A stretch of DNA of 64,000 nt from Mariannaea sp. PMI_226 (Eukaryota; Ascomycota; Sordariomycetes; Hypocreales; Nectriaceae). The position numbers and the translations under genes were made by a program. Below, in pieces: positions 1-12,431 of the stretch. The DNA lies in the NCBI GenBank assembly GCA_024336345.1, contig JANFOG010000003.1:1246501-1310500 (forward strand), given 5' to 3'. Each line of letters starts with the position of its first letter. Position 1 is the first letter of the stretch. The notes beneath the pieces were generated by a model. The model was not told where the DNA came from. It worked only from the letters and a program-made list of their open reading frames with translations, and made no database searches.

Positions 1-75
1 CTGGAGTTTCATTCTTTTTGTTTACCTTTATTCCTTCAAGTCATCGTGATCTCAGGAGCTGACAATCCCCTCCAG

Positions 76-1330
76 AAAGCAGTTATGATTTCACATAGAA
101 ATGTGATTTCCAACGTCATGATGATTAAACACTACGACGGAGTAGGGCGTAGGGCAAACAATGTTGATACCCAAGTGTTGCTCGGTCTGCTCCCGTTTTC
201 CCACATCTACGGCCTCGTAGTGTGCGGCCTTGTCGCCATGCATATGGGTGACGAACTGATTGTCCTCCCCAAGTTCGACTTGAAGTTGTTCCTCGAGGCT
301 ATCCAGAGATTCCGCATCGAGCAAATGGCCATTGTACCTCCAATCATTGTCAGCATGCTGGCAAATCTGGAGCTGTGCCGCAAATATGATTTGACCTCCG
401 TCCGCTTCCTATTCAGCGGCGCGGCTCCTCTGGGCAAGGAAACCATGGAAGATATCCTCAAAGTGTATCCAAAGTGGCATCTGTGCCAAGGCTATGGTAT
501 GTTGTGCACAACCTAATTTGTATTGAACGATATGATCAGATTTACTCATTTTGGAATAACAACAGGCCTAACAGAAACATCACCTGTCGTCACTTCCACA
601 AGCGAGCTCGACATTATGCCTGGCTCATCAGGCTCCCTCCTCCCCGGAATCAGAGCTAAGGTCATCGATGCCGAGGGAAATGAAGTGACTGAGCACGAGA
701 AGCCCGGCGAGCTCCACGTACAGGGTCCGACAGTCGTCTTGGGTTATTTAAACAACGTCAATGCCACGGCGGCAACTTTCATCCACGATGAGGATGGCCG
801 CTGGATGAAGACGGGAGATGAAGTAATTGTCCGCAAATCCGCCCAAGGAAACGAGCACTTCATCATCACAGACCGAATCAAGGAGCTCATAAAAGTCAAG
901 GTATGCATACACCCAAGTCGCCCCTGGATCCTAGGTTTTCCCAGTTCCTCTACAAAGCTCACGAGAACGAAATCGCTGACGTACCAAAAAAAAACAGGGT
1001 CACCAAGTTGCCCCCGCGGAGCTCGAGTCGCACATCCTTTCTCACTCATTCGTGGCCGACTGCGCCGTTATCCAAGTCCCCGATCCCAGGGCAGGCGAGG
1101 TCCCCAAGGCGTATGTGGTCAAGGCCTCCGAGGCAGCTGGCAAGTCGGAAAGCGAGGTGGCGGCAGCCATCAACAAACATGTTGAGGAGCACAAGGCCAG
1201 ACACAAGTGGCTCAAGGGCGGCATCGAGTTCATCAGTGAGATTCCGAAGAGCCCCAGTGGAAAGATCTTGAGAAGACTTCTTAGAGATCGGGAGAGACAG
1301 GCCAGAAAAGTAAAGGGCGCGAAACTGTAG
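76..1330 (+). CDS. 4-coumarate:CoA ligase-like acyl-CoA synthetase, 5'-truncated by window edge
   Basis: The visible exons (76-496, 566-900, 998-1330) encode the C-terminal 362 residues of an AMP-forming acyl/aryl-CoA ligase of the ANL superfamily, which activates a carboxylic acid through an acyl-adenylate and transfers it to CoA. The first exon starts KAVMISHRN, just after the usual SSGTTGLPK phosphate loop, so that loop must be on the exon upstream of the window. Bases 1-75 look like the end of an intron: a CTGAC branch site lies at 59-63 and the acceptor is CCAG at 72-75. Further family motifs are YGLTETS (spanning the second splice), GELHVQGPTVVLGY, the WMKTGDE hinge aspartate, IKVKGHQVAPAELE and PKSPSGKILRR with the catalytic lysine. 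The protein ends in AKL, a type 1 peroxisomal targeting tripeptide, so it probably acts in peroxisomes on fatty or aromatic acids. The substrate cannot be told from sequence alone. It converges on the adhesin gene. Confidence 0.9.
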
Positions 1331-2104
1331 TAGTAGACATAACATGACATGATATAGCTGTGCTCTGTAATTTTATCATCCTTATTTTCTCAAGGTACTA
1401 TCCTCGAACGCCTCGCTCCCTTCACACTTCATCTTTCCAGATAAAGTCGATGTCGTACAACTCAAGATCACAATAGAATACGATACGGTGGAAGCAGCAA
1501 TCGCCTATAAGACACGAAAGTTTAGATATTTGAGGGGTCACTAACGATGCGACAGATGATCAGGACACAAGGGCTTTTAAAAAGAGACGAAAAAAAATCT
1601 TCGGTTATTCCAAGTAAATGAAATTATTCTCGAAATAGCGAGTTTATTCAGCAGTCATGTTCAGAAGCTTTGGAATTTCACAGCAAAAAGAACAAGCGAA
1701 TTGAGCACGAGATGATGAAAGTAGATTTAGAAGAAAAATGAAATCAGGTCAATATTAATAATTACACAAACCAGCCAGCGGGTATATCTGCTGCTTCTCT
1801 ACATTTTCGGCTTGGCCGGGTACCTTCTCTGCTCTTTTTTGTGATTTTATATTTCCTCCCCGTCTTCAATGAAGAGATTTGGCAAAATGTCCCTTCTTTC
1901 CGCGCCAATGCTAACTATTCGTAAGGATCGTAAGAATGATACATGTTTTGTTGAGTGACCGGCCCAGCCTTTTGAAGAATTGACAGGCCTATGTGACTCG
2001 GAAGTGGACGAGTGCCATTCAAGGATGTTCCACCTGGGATACCAAGACCCTCAATCTGTAGAAGACTAGGAAAAAGCAGTGTTTTGACTTGCTCGTCAAG
2101 ACAC
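1331..2104. other. Convergent intergenic region (3' flanks)
   Basis: This AT-richer stretch separates the ends of the acyl-CoA ligase (+) and the adhesin (-). No reading frame of note is present. It probably holds the two 3' untranslated regions and polyadenylation sites. I see no repeat or RNA gene in it. Confidence 0.6.
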
Positions 2105-4419
2105 TTACAGGGCAAGAGCAGCAGCCAGGATGGCAGCAGCGAAGCCCATACCAACGCGGGTCGCAGCACCAGTGACGGGAACCTCACCAGAGGAGGTCTG
2201 GGTAGGGACAGCATAAGCACCAGTGCCAGCAGGGGCAGAGGTAACGAAGGTGGCAGTCTGGTAAGGAGCAGGAGCGGTAGCAGGAGCGGTGGGGGGAGGA
2301 GCAACGTTGACGCTGCCAGACGAGCCGGTGGTGAAGTCAACCTTGGGGACAGTGTACTCAGTGGAAGCATAAGTCAGAGTAGTGTAGTGAGCCGAAGCAA
2401 TGACAGTGGTACCAGTGGCAGTGATGATGCTGGTAACGCTGTTGGCACCGGTGCAGACAGCGGGGTTGTTATTGGCGGAGCCAGCGCAGATGCCCTGGAA
2501 GAAGGAAACGGCCCTGGCAACGACGTCGTCAGACTCGCCGTGGGCGTACAGGCACTGGTAAACCTTGTTGACGAAATCCTGGTTGGGGCAATAGCAAGAA
2601 GAATCGGTGTTATCCTTGCACTCCTTGACCAAGTGGAGGAAGGTGTTCAGGCAGCTGGGAACAACAGGGGGCACATCATATCCAGAGTTGGGAGTGGTTC
2701 CAGAGTTCTGGCCGGTGGTCTGGGAAGGAGTAGAGCCACCGTTAGGCTTGGTGGGCTTGATAACCTGAGTCTCGGTGACAGGGCAGACAGTGGTGGAAAC
2801 GGCAACAGTCTCGGTGATAACAACAGTAGAGCCAGAGCGAACAGGGCAGTTGGTAACAGTGGGAGCGCAGCTGGTGATGGTGTGGACCTTGGTGGTGTAG
2901 ACGGTGGAGGTGCTGTCATAGGAAGTAACAATGGTGGTACCCTCTTCGGTAGGGACGGACTGAGTAACACCAGAGTTGTCGCCGGAGGTGGTCACATCAG
3001 CAGGAGCAGTGGTGGTAGGGACACCAGGGCAGCCGTAGGTGGTGCACTCGCCAGCGGGAACGGACTGAGTCTCGCCAGAGTTGTCACCAGTGGTGGTGGT
3101 AGTCTCATCAGCAGGAGCAGTGGTGGTGGTATCATCGCAGCCGTAGGCCTTGGTGCACTCCCCAGAAGGAACGGACTGAGTCTCGCCAGAGTTGTCGCCA
3201 GTGGTAGTGTTGGTCTCGTCAGCAGGAGCAGTGGTGGTGGAGACACCTGGGCAGCCGTAGGTAGTGCACTCCTCAGCAGGAGCAGTGGTGGTGGGAACAC
3301 CTGGGCAGCCATAGGTGGTGCACTCCTCAGCGGGAGCAGTAGTGGTGGTGGTGGTATCATCGCAGCCATAGGCATTGGTGCACGATTGAGTCACGCCAGA
3401 GTTGTCACCAGTGGTGGTGGTAGTCTCGTCAGCAGGAGCAGTGGTGGTAGGGACACCTGGGCAGCCGTAGGTGGTGCACTCCTCAGCGGGAGCAGTAGTG
3501 GTGGTGGTGGTATCGTCGCAGCCATAGGCATTGGTGCACGATTGAGTCACGCCAGAGTTATCATCAGTGGTGGTGGTAGTCTCGTCAGCAGGAGCAGTGG
3601 TGGTAGGGACACCTGGGCAGCCGTAGGTGGTGCATTCCTCAGCAGGAGCAGTGGTGGTGGGAACACCTGGGCAGCCGTAGGTGGTGCATTCCTCAGCAGG
3701 AGCAGTGGAGGTAGGGACACCCGGGCAGCCGTAGGTGGTGCACTCGGCAACGGGAGCAGTGGAGGTAGGAGAGTTGTTGCCGCAGTCGAAGCCGATGTGT
3801 GGGATGTGGACACCGCAGTTAGACTTGCCATGACCCTGCTCAGGGTAGACGAAGGTCACCTTCTTGGCACCACCACACTGGGAGTTGGTGATGTGGTTGT
3901 CCTCGCCACCCTTGCACTGGTGGGACTCCTTGCAGGTAGAACCATCTTGCATCTCGTAGTGGAACTCCATGCGGCAGTCAAAATCGGGCTTGATCTTGAA
4001 GTCGGAGATGGAGAAGCTGGAGGGAGTCTTGGAGCCACAGCCGAAAGAGGGAGAGTTGGAAACATCATGACCACAGTTACCAGAGATGCTCTTTCCATAG
4101 GTACGGCCATCAAGGCCACGCTTGGAGGATGACTTGCAGGACCAGCCACCAGCGAATTTCCAACCGTTGTAGTCGTTGAAGTCGCCATCGCTCAAGTCAT
4201 CGAAAGTCCATCCCTTTTGCTGGGTCTTGTCACAGTGGTTGTTGCAGTTGCTGGGAGTGTTGTACTGCTTAGCATCAGTGCCCCACTGAGAAGTTGTATG
4301 TTAGTGAACATGTTCCCTAATAAGTGTCATAGATAGATATAGTAGGCCAAGCAACATACGTGAGCAGTAACCTCACCGAGGCCGGCGGCAAGCGCCAGGA
4401 TGGCAAAAGTAGCCTTCAT
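2105..4419 (-). CDS. mad1: MAD1-like GPI-anchored adhesin with Thr/Pro repeat stalk
   Basis: Two exons (4360-4419 and 2105-4285, intron 74 bp with GTATGT donor and CTCAG acceptor) encode 746 residues. The order is: signal peptide ([19 protein letters not shown]), a cysteine- and glycine-rich N-terminal globular domain to about residue 190 ([19 protein letters not shown] onward), a Thr/Pro-rich stalk of tandem Cys-bearing repeats at about residues 190-450, a Thr/Ser-rich linker, a CFEM-like cysteine domain at about 560-635 ([17 protein letters not shown]), and a Ser/Thr/Pro-rich tail ending in a hydrophobic GPI-attachment signal ([12 protein letters not shown]). This arrangement and size match the Metarhizium adhesin MAD1, which binds conidia to insect cuticle; a related adhesin, MAD2, binds plant surfaces. 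The start is the first Met and is followed directly by the signal peptide. A TATA-like element (TATAAC on the minus strand, near 4510) and a CACGTG box (4541-4546) lie upstream. Assignment to the MAD family is strong. The natural ligand is inference. Confidence 0.88.
2990..3765 (-). repeat. Tandem repeats encoding the adhesin stalk
   Basis: The adhesin exon carries about 0.8 kb of near-identical units in two alternating types. Type A encodes CTTYGCPGV followed by PTTTAPA and occurs seven times. Type B encodes AYGCDD within a Thr run and occurs three times. ADET plus a Thr run and (G/D)DNSG spacers lie between them. Each type A unit contributes two cysteines (CTTYGC), unusual in a Thr/Pro stalk. 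Units differ by only a few bases, so the array is expected to expand and contract. Confidence 0.85.
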
Positions 4420-7400
4420 TGTGAAAGAGTGTGTTGGTTAAAGATGAAGAAGAAAAAACGTGTGAAAAGTTGTGTGTTGATGCTGTTTGTAGCGAAAGAA
4501 TGTTGGTTGTTATAGAGTACTTTGGAAATTATGAAGCAAGCACGTGGGCCAAAGAAAGCGAATGACTTTGACGCAAAAAAAGGAAAAGGTTGTTTGAATA
4601 GCTTGAAGAAGCTAGGAAAAGGAAATAAAAGAAGATAGATAATGAGCCAAGAGGAAGGATTCAGATGGGGCGGGCGAAGCTCGTAACTATATACCCGACC
4701 TTACGATGGGCACAAAGGATTCAAAGACTAGGCAAGGAAGAAGACTGGTCTGGCACCAAGGAGCAAAGGCAGGTCAAAACCCCCCCGTTTGTTGCGAGTG
4801 GAGATGGCATTGCAACATGGCAGTTGAGTGCTCCTGAGCAGTGCATTCTTTCATGTCGTCCAAGCTCTCCGGTGAGGTGGTGTTGGTCAAGTCGTTCTCC
4901 CTTACAACCACCGGCGGCTGCAGGTACGTCGTCGCAGGGGAGTGTATCTCCTCCTTACCCACCCTCCCCTAGCCCCTACCCCCTCTCCCCCACTTCACCC
5001 CTCCTCGTGGGTAGGCTTCAGGGACCAGGGGTTAATGGTGGATTGAGACCCATATGACCAGGGTATCCGACAGCGGTTGCAGAGTCAGGGTCAACCGATT
5101 TGGTGAGGTTCGACGATAGATATCCCAGGGGCGCATCCAGTTACCGTGACAAGGGCGTCATCGGGTGGATTGAGGTTTCTGATGGACTGATTGACTGGAC
5201 ATGCTGGCACCACTGGCAAAAAACAGAATTTGTCGATAACCAATGCGGTACACAGAGCTTTTGTTGTGCGATGCGTGCTCCGTATCACCACAGTTTTTTT
5301 CCAAGGCATCACAGCTGGGATTCCTGTTCTAAACTCGTGCCTCCCTTTGTTTTGAGACCCTGTTCCTCGCACATTCCCGCATTCGGATCTCTCGGTCCTT
5401 TGGTTTCCTTACTTTATGCTTCTTCATGCTTAATCTGTGGCCGCATCAAATTAAGCATGTTCTAATACTGTGACATTTTCTGTCGTGTCACGGTGGCTTG
5501 GACTCCTTTGCTCAAGCACCCCCTCGAAGAAAGTGGTTTGTGGTGCGATGCATTTGCATAACTGCACAGGGATAATCGGGTACAATGTTGGGGTATAGGT
5601 TCAAAGACTAACTTTGGAAACCAGCCGCCGCCGCCGCCGCCACCGCCCCCATGGTACACTGAAGGGATGGACGGATGGGACGGCTATCGCTGCATATGAT
5701 CGGCAAGCCAGTCAGCAGAGAGGAACAGAGCCGCCGCGGATGCCGTGCGTCTAGGAGCGCCACCAGTACACCAGCTTCCCTGTGCGGGCTCCCTACTACG
5801 GTATCTTAGTAAAATACGCATCACCCAGTAAGCTCCATTGCGGCGGCTCACCGTTCAACTGAGACGTGCAATGGCAAAAAAAAAAAAATCAAGAAGCTAG
5901 GTACGAGGTGATCGAAAAAGACGCCGTGCCGTTAGCTTTGAGTCGGCGATAAGGGAAAACTGAAGTTGAAGAGTGAACTAGAAGAGAAGAACCAGAGAAG
6001 AGAGGGCCAGGTCCCGTGCCAACACAAGGTTGTGCAGGCGGGAAGGCAGGCAGGTAGGCAGGCATGGGGCCAGCACGACTGACGTCTTGCATTGTTGCAT
6101 AGCACACGCATGCATGCTTGATCGATAGGTACCTTAGGCTTCCATCATACGTGCATTGCATCCAGATACTGTACTGCTGTATGTAGGTAGGTACTAAGAT
6201 TAGATACTGTCGATGTTATGTAGGGACTCCCGTCAACAACCCCTTAGAATATGCGACGCACGTATTGAACCTGCCCTATCGTCGCCGCGTGGGTTTGTCC
6301 TCCCCCCCAGTTCTACTTTACTTCCATTCTTTCTTTTTCTAGTCATTTTCCTTGCTGGGCAGCAAAATGAGAATAGGCCTGTGCTGCCACCCCGTTGCAT
6401 GCTCCTATCTAAAGTATTATGGTATTCGGATACGCGGATATTTGTTTGATTGCGTTCTCAGTCATACTCCCCCATAGTGCGTATCTACTTAGTAATTACC
6501 GTACTTACATATCCAGCTAACAGGGGAGGGAGAATAGTACAATACCTACGATACTACCCAGTAATCACTGTGATCTTCATACCTGTATGTATTTTCACGT
6601 ACTCCGTAGGTGGCAGGCATAACGTACGGCAAATTAACCATGTGTTTTTAAATACCCATTGCAGGTTATTACACGATATTCCCGGAATTGCTCGGCCGCA
6701 AGACAGGCAAGTTTTCCGCATGTAACATGGCCGACCTGGCCGATGTTACCGTGCACTCTAAAAACCGTCAAGAATCCTCCAGGTTTTGAAACGCTCAGCC
6801 ACCTTAACAGAGAGCCCCTAAGGGCCCCCTCCTCGGGGCCTCCTCCTGGTGGAGAAATGCAGGCACAGTGGCTCTTCCCGCCAACCAATTCCCCCCAGCG
6901 CTTCCGTGTATATACAGGGGCATACCTGGGCGGGTAACCGGGGCCTAGGCTCTGTTTGGGGCGCTCTCCCATCGCTTGCACTCCAGCGGCCGCGCCATGA
7001 TCGGTGGCGGTCTCTAGTCCCCTTCTGTTGCCATTTTGGCTTTCAGCCTTTCCCCAGACTGTCGGCAGGTCGCTGGTGAAGTGGAATGCGTTATTGCATC
7101 ACTGGAAATTATTGCTGCGAATATGCGAATCCAATCTCATTACAGGTGCCTACAGTAACTGTGCCTTGTGTGCAGAACACAGAGGACAGAGAAGCACTTA
7201 TGCGGCCTTTCGGATGCTAATAAATGAAATTTGTCATTAACAGTCCAGGTTACGGAGGGTTCGGTAGGGATAGTATGGGGCGGCGGGAAAATTTACTCCT
7301 TCTGCGAAGCACGTACCAATGGCATCGCACATACCGTAAACTACCTCATCCCAAGATCATGAAAAACAGGATATACTGGTATTGACTCCTCCTCTAGATA

Positions 7401-10400
7401 TTATCTAACAATGAGGCCTCTCGGGCCACAACCATGGCCACGAAAAGGATCTCTTCAGGGATATTGGACATGGGCTAGTACCCATAAAGAAATTCCATTG
7501 TTGTATTCTGCCACCGTTACCACCGCTCCCCCACCACTGATCGTCGAATAGGTACTTATCTAGGGTATCTGGTGAGGCCAGCCACGCGGAACCAAAGCAC
7601 ACAAGTTTGGCCGGAACTCGGTCGCTAGCAGTCACATAAAACGAACCATATCGTACTTTAACATCTGGTGCAGGTACGTACCGCAGTGCCTTAAGGTACC
7701 TAGGTACTGTAGTCTATCCTCATTGGAGAATACTGTAAAACAAACCGTTGGCAGCCTTTTTTTTTTGGCCGTCCATCGACCCACGAGATGGGACAAGGGT
7801 CCCTTGCGACATCGCCCGACCAGCTTGTCTTTATGGCATGGTGCTCCACGCGCGCGTTCTCTTCAACGCCGTACGGAGCGCCTAGTATTAGAATGCTGTG
7901 TATCATTGAGCAAAGATGATCGAAGAGTGGGGAATCAGATCAAGAGTTTTCTTCTCAAGCGCTCAGCCGTTGATCAATTACTGAGCTCAACTTAGTATTT
8001 CAGCGGCGTCTGCTTGGGACGTAGGCGCTGAGAAGCGCTGACCAGGCGCCTATCAGGCAGCGTCTTTACGGAGTACATAGTCCAGATCCATGAGGTGGAT
8101 TAAAGATTAGAAAGCGCAGAGTTATTCTTGGGCAATACAGTGGATCTGTTTCCAAGCACAAAGGTCCCTCCATCGCCTCCAATCCTTACATACCATGTAG
8201 TAGCCGTGCCCAGGTGGATGGACCAAGGTACCATAGTATCCTTGTTCCCAGAATCACTCAGCAAGAGAAGGAAAGCGACAAAGAGTCCACACAATGAGTC
8301 GAAGTTCTCCATTTAGACTCACCCCCCCTCCCCCATACCATCCTCTCTTCCTGTTCCTATTCCTCTTTCTCTTCCTCTTCCGCTTTTGGCTTTAGCTTCG
8401 CCAAGTGTGTTTCTGTGTCCATTTTTGGAAACTTGTAGAAGCACAGGCCATCAGGGTAAGGGGAAAGGCACGTTTCAACATCAGGGCAGCCAATCGGAGG
8501 CTGTGGGCTTTGACGGCTCTGAGACTGAAACAAGGGGCGAGCTCGGCTGAACCAATCGATCAGCCCCGGGATCTAAGTGGCGTTCATGTCTCACATTTTA
8601 GAGAACAAGGACTAGGAGTGAAAGAGATGGATGGGCGATTCGCTGTCTTTGGCCAAGAGGCCTTGATGATGGGCCGGTAGACGTCAGTGGTCACATCCAA
8701 AGCGCTCTAAACCACCAACCAAAGAGACGAAATCGCCTGTCGCCACAAAGAAGTAAGTCGATGCAAGGGCGATTTACGAAGAGAAAATGATATGAGGAGC
8801 CAATTAGAGCCAGTAAGAGACTTATTTGGTAGAAAGTATGGGAAACACAAAAACAAAACAAAAACCCAATAAACTGAGCCGTGCTGAAAAGTCTTGGATT
8901 CTGGTATTCCAAATCAGCTCCTTCACATCAGTCGTCGTCAGCTTCATTTTCTTTCTTGTGACCCATCTCATCCATCAGAATCTTAGACTAGCCGAGGAGA
9001 TCCTATTTACGATGCACTCACCCAATGACGCTCACACCAACCTACCTACCTACCAACCAACCTACTAGTAGTGCTTTAGCCATATGCCTCAGGTAATGGT
9101 CCAGCCACGTACAAACAGCTCGTCCCTGCTGGATCGGCGGCGCATCTGACAAGCCACTCACTCAACTTTACTCAATCTCACCTGGTGTAACTATTCCGCA
9201 CCTTATTCGCTTTGCTTTTTTTTTCTCCGATGCACGGAGACGCACGATGCTGAAGCACGCTTGCGTGTGGGCTTTTTCTTTTTTTACTTGACGTGCCTGA
9301 ATCTGGCGATGGGAGTTCCATCAACCGCGTGGTCCTTTGTGTAATTTCCCATCCCTCCACCGTTGACTGTAACCCTGGTGGCTCTAGCCAACAAGGGTAA
9401 TGCTCTCGAATTTTACCTGTTTACCCAAAATTTGCCAGGCATTCCCCCCTCCCTATGAGTTGATACGCACCGACCCTTCAGCACGCCATTTTCGTTGCAC
9501 TGACTGTAGTCTGTAGGTAGGTAAGTCATTTCTGCCCGCCCAGAATATCAAATCTGGCCCGAGATGCGTGCAAGTCGCACCTCATTGACAGTAGGCGATT
9601 CCCCCCTCGCCAATGCCGGACCATTAACCCCGGATTGCCAACGGGACTGACTCAGAACCCTTGGGTGGAAACAATTCGGTTACATAGCACACTCTGTTGG
9701 CGATGACACCCTAACCAGGGAGGCTCTTTCGGAATCTCGCCCCCGGGGACAGCCAAAAGGGGCATTTGTCAGGGAACCATCACATTGCTTCTGAATAGCA
9801 GGTACTCTGGTGTTTTGAGTTGCGGTGGCCACTTGGCTTTAGACTCAGTCCCACACTTTGTCGTCTGCGTGCCTTTGGATGGATTTCTCCGTCGCCGTAT
9901 GAGGCCGGCATTTCGAGCGAGTGATGGAGCCAACTGGGAAACATTTTCGCTGCTAACTACTGTAAACATAACCCATGCACGCTTTGCCTTCTTCGACTGC
10001 CATGCGAGCTCCATCGCCCACACAAAGAGTAATGATTGACAACAACCTTGACCATAATATCCTCCTTTTCTTCATCGTACGTTTTCGTCAATGCCCTGTA
10101 CACTAGCCCAGCAGGCTTCTGCGTCAATTAATCTTGGCCAGATACGAGCTGGGAGAAGTTCCTGTTCTCCTCAAGCCCGAGAGCTTGGATGATCTGCCTG
10201 GCTTTGATCATGCTTCGCTTGGCTCTGCAATTGAACGATGTGCTCTGCTCTAGGCGGTCCGCTCATCCCTACACGGTACATCTGTACTCATTCTGCTACC
10301 CTGAAGAGAAATCTCCGTTGATCATCGATTCGAGTTTCACCACTCATGCAGAGAATAATCCGACAGGATTCCCAAGGTTACCTCTAAACTCTAGATTAAT

Positions 10401-12431
10401 GTTGTTAAGGATAATCCCAGCATGACGGGTCTGAAACTTTTCCCAAAAATATCTGGCATCAAGTTCTTTCAACCTTCAAATATTTGCAACCATTATGTGG
10501 CCGCATGATTGGGATCAGGAACTCATACCCAAGGTCAAGCCTGATGGCGTTGGACCTCTGCCTTTCGGCTTATCGCGCAAAATTCTTCCTATCCATTGCA
10601 CGGAAAAATAGGCAGTCTATATTTCCGCTTAGAAATGGATAGCACCACTTCAATGCCACCCTGGGTAGCCAAGCCGGGGGACTACTATACGAAGGTTCCG
10701 CTCTTCATAGAACTCAGCTGCAAGTCCCCAGATATCATCAGCAACAACCTAGTTGAAATGGCCTTGCACAATAAATAACATGGCCAGTTAAAATGAGTGA
10801 GTGCAACCTACCTAGCACATGGGCATTGCACTGGAAGAGAGATGACCTCCTTGGAGTTGCATTTATCTTCCTAGTAGTGTACCTACACATACTTACTATG
10901 TACGCAAATAATTATGTATCCTGTCCCATGATCCCATGCAAAATATTAAATTGCATATGTACCTTTTTTTTTTGTTGCTGAAACCATGCAAGAGTGACGC
11001 CGACGGAGCTGAGAGGCAAAGATATGCTACGTGGGAGAATTCGGGTCCCTCAACGCCGTCACAAAATTCCAAACCACCATCTCACCTTGAAGGGTTAAAA
11101 AAAAAAAAAAAGACGCATTATACGAGAAGACATGGAATACCACTCTCGGATGGCCTGCTTTCCTGTCTCGAAAAGTGCTCACAGCCACGAAGTCTTAGTT
11201 TTGACTGAGACGGGAGACGTTTCACTAGCCTCTATCCAGTCTTGGTGCGACGCTTCTCCCTCAGCTACAAAGTTCCCCCGAGAGGAAGAAGATGCAGAGA
11301 GGGGAAGGAAACGGCCTAAAAAGAAAGCAGTTGGTTCAAAACGGGCTGTCTCATCCAGTCTTGGCATGTCTTATTTTCTTTCGATTGTCTAGTCGTCTAC
11401 CCCGTAACCTACAAAGAGAAAGGCGATGTGTGCCGTGTAGTTGGTGGGAAGCCGACAATCGCGGCTGTCTCTTCTCGGCATCTCAGCATCTCATAAACGA
11501 CGGCACACATTCAATTGGTGACCAGCTCGCCTTGAACCAGTTCTGCTAATAATTATTTTCACTGATTCATTAACTTTGTCATACTTTTCTGCAGTGCTTT
11601 GCGACATGCAAGCCATTCCCCAAGCACCGCTTTCTACCAACTTCGTCTTTGGCTAACCACACAAACTACCTAGTGATTGCGTGCCGATCGCGTTGCAATG
11701 TGATGGCGTATTCGACAAACTCTGGCATCCCTTCCGCTCAGTGTCATCCATCCCCTCGTTAGGGTGCAAATTGATAAGATATATTCTCTTGTCTGACCAT
11801 CTTTAATGCCAAGTTGCTACAGTAGAAGCTACCTGCCCTGATCGATTGAGCCCCGCCTCTAATAATAAGCCCATCGCCAACTTCGTCGTCGCCGCCGTGC
11901 CTGGCCCCGAATTTGCGAACGACACCAGTATCTCCATCTGTCCTACCGAGTATATTCTTCCATACATGCGATATGTTTATTCCTCCGAGCACCAGATATA
12001 TGACCATTTTTATTTTCCCCGTGATTGGCTCTGACCGCTTCGCCAGAGTGGCTTACGCGCCTCACACTTTGCACAACAGCGTGAATCCCTGCCTGGTGGA
12101 GCTAAGCCCTCGATGGCTGCGCGCAGTTCTTGATCAGCTGACGCATTTCGTGATGATTCACTCGCTGCAACAAGTTGTTGGCGTCAAAATAGTGTTGCGG
12201 TCCTAGGCAACCACGGAGAAAGCCTAACCTCCGTCTGATTGAATGAAGCTTAGTTCGTCCATCATGATGACAGCTTCAGCATGTCAACTTGGTATTTAAG
12301 CTGGGATTGCTTCCACCATATAATTAAATTATATCTTCTCTTCTCTCCATTTTCAATCCCCAGTTCTAAACTGATCCATTCTTTTTTTACAAACATTGAT
12401 GACCCAATCGGCTACATCTGCGTTCTAGATA
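4420..12431. other. Long gene-poor region upstream of the adhesin
   Basis: About 8 kb contain only short open frames (mostly under 100 codons) with no start context, splice pattern, codon bias or recognisable domain. The first few hundred bases at the left end must hold the adhesin promoter. The rest shows poly-A/T runs (5876-5888, 11098-11112), CT-rich patches, a 12-bp perfect palindrome GTACCTAGGTAC at 7696-7707, TAGGTAGGTA-like motifs near 6184, 9040 and 9510, and an imperfect inverted repeat around 8020-8055 (TAGGCGC/GCGCCTA). No transposon ends, tRNA or rRNA were recognised. Non-coding transcripts or a diverged gene with several small exons cannot be excluded. Confidence 0.5.

Noticed and set aside
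1..75. Treating the first 75 bases as coding (giving ISGADNPLQKAV)
   Set aside because: The residues do not match the conserved phosphate loop expected there, while CTGAC plus CCAG at the right spacing marks an intron end.
2012..4132. A 706-codon plus-strand frame running opposite the adhesin
   Set aside because: It mirrors the repeat array (Ser/Gly/Ala-rich repeats antisense to Thr/Pro codons), has no domain, and the minus strand gives a complete signal peptide, CFEM-like domain and GPI signal. The openness follows from codon composition.
1..4419. A secondary-metabolite cluster around the CoA ligase
   Set aside because: The neighbours are an adhesin and gene-poor DNA; no synthase, P450, transporter or regulator is present in the visible part.
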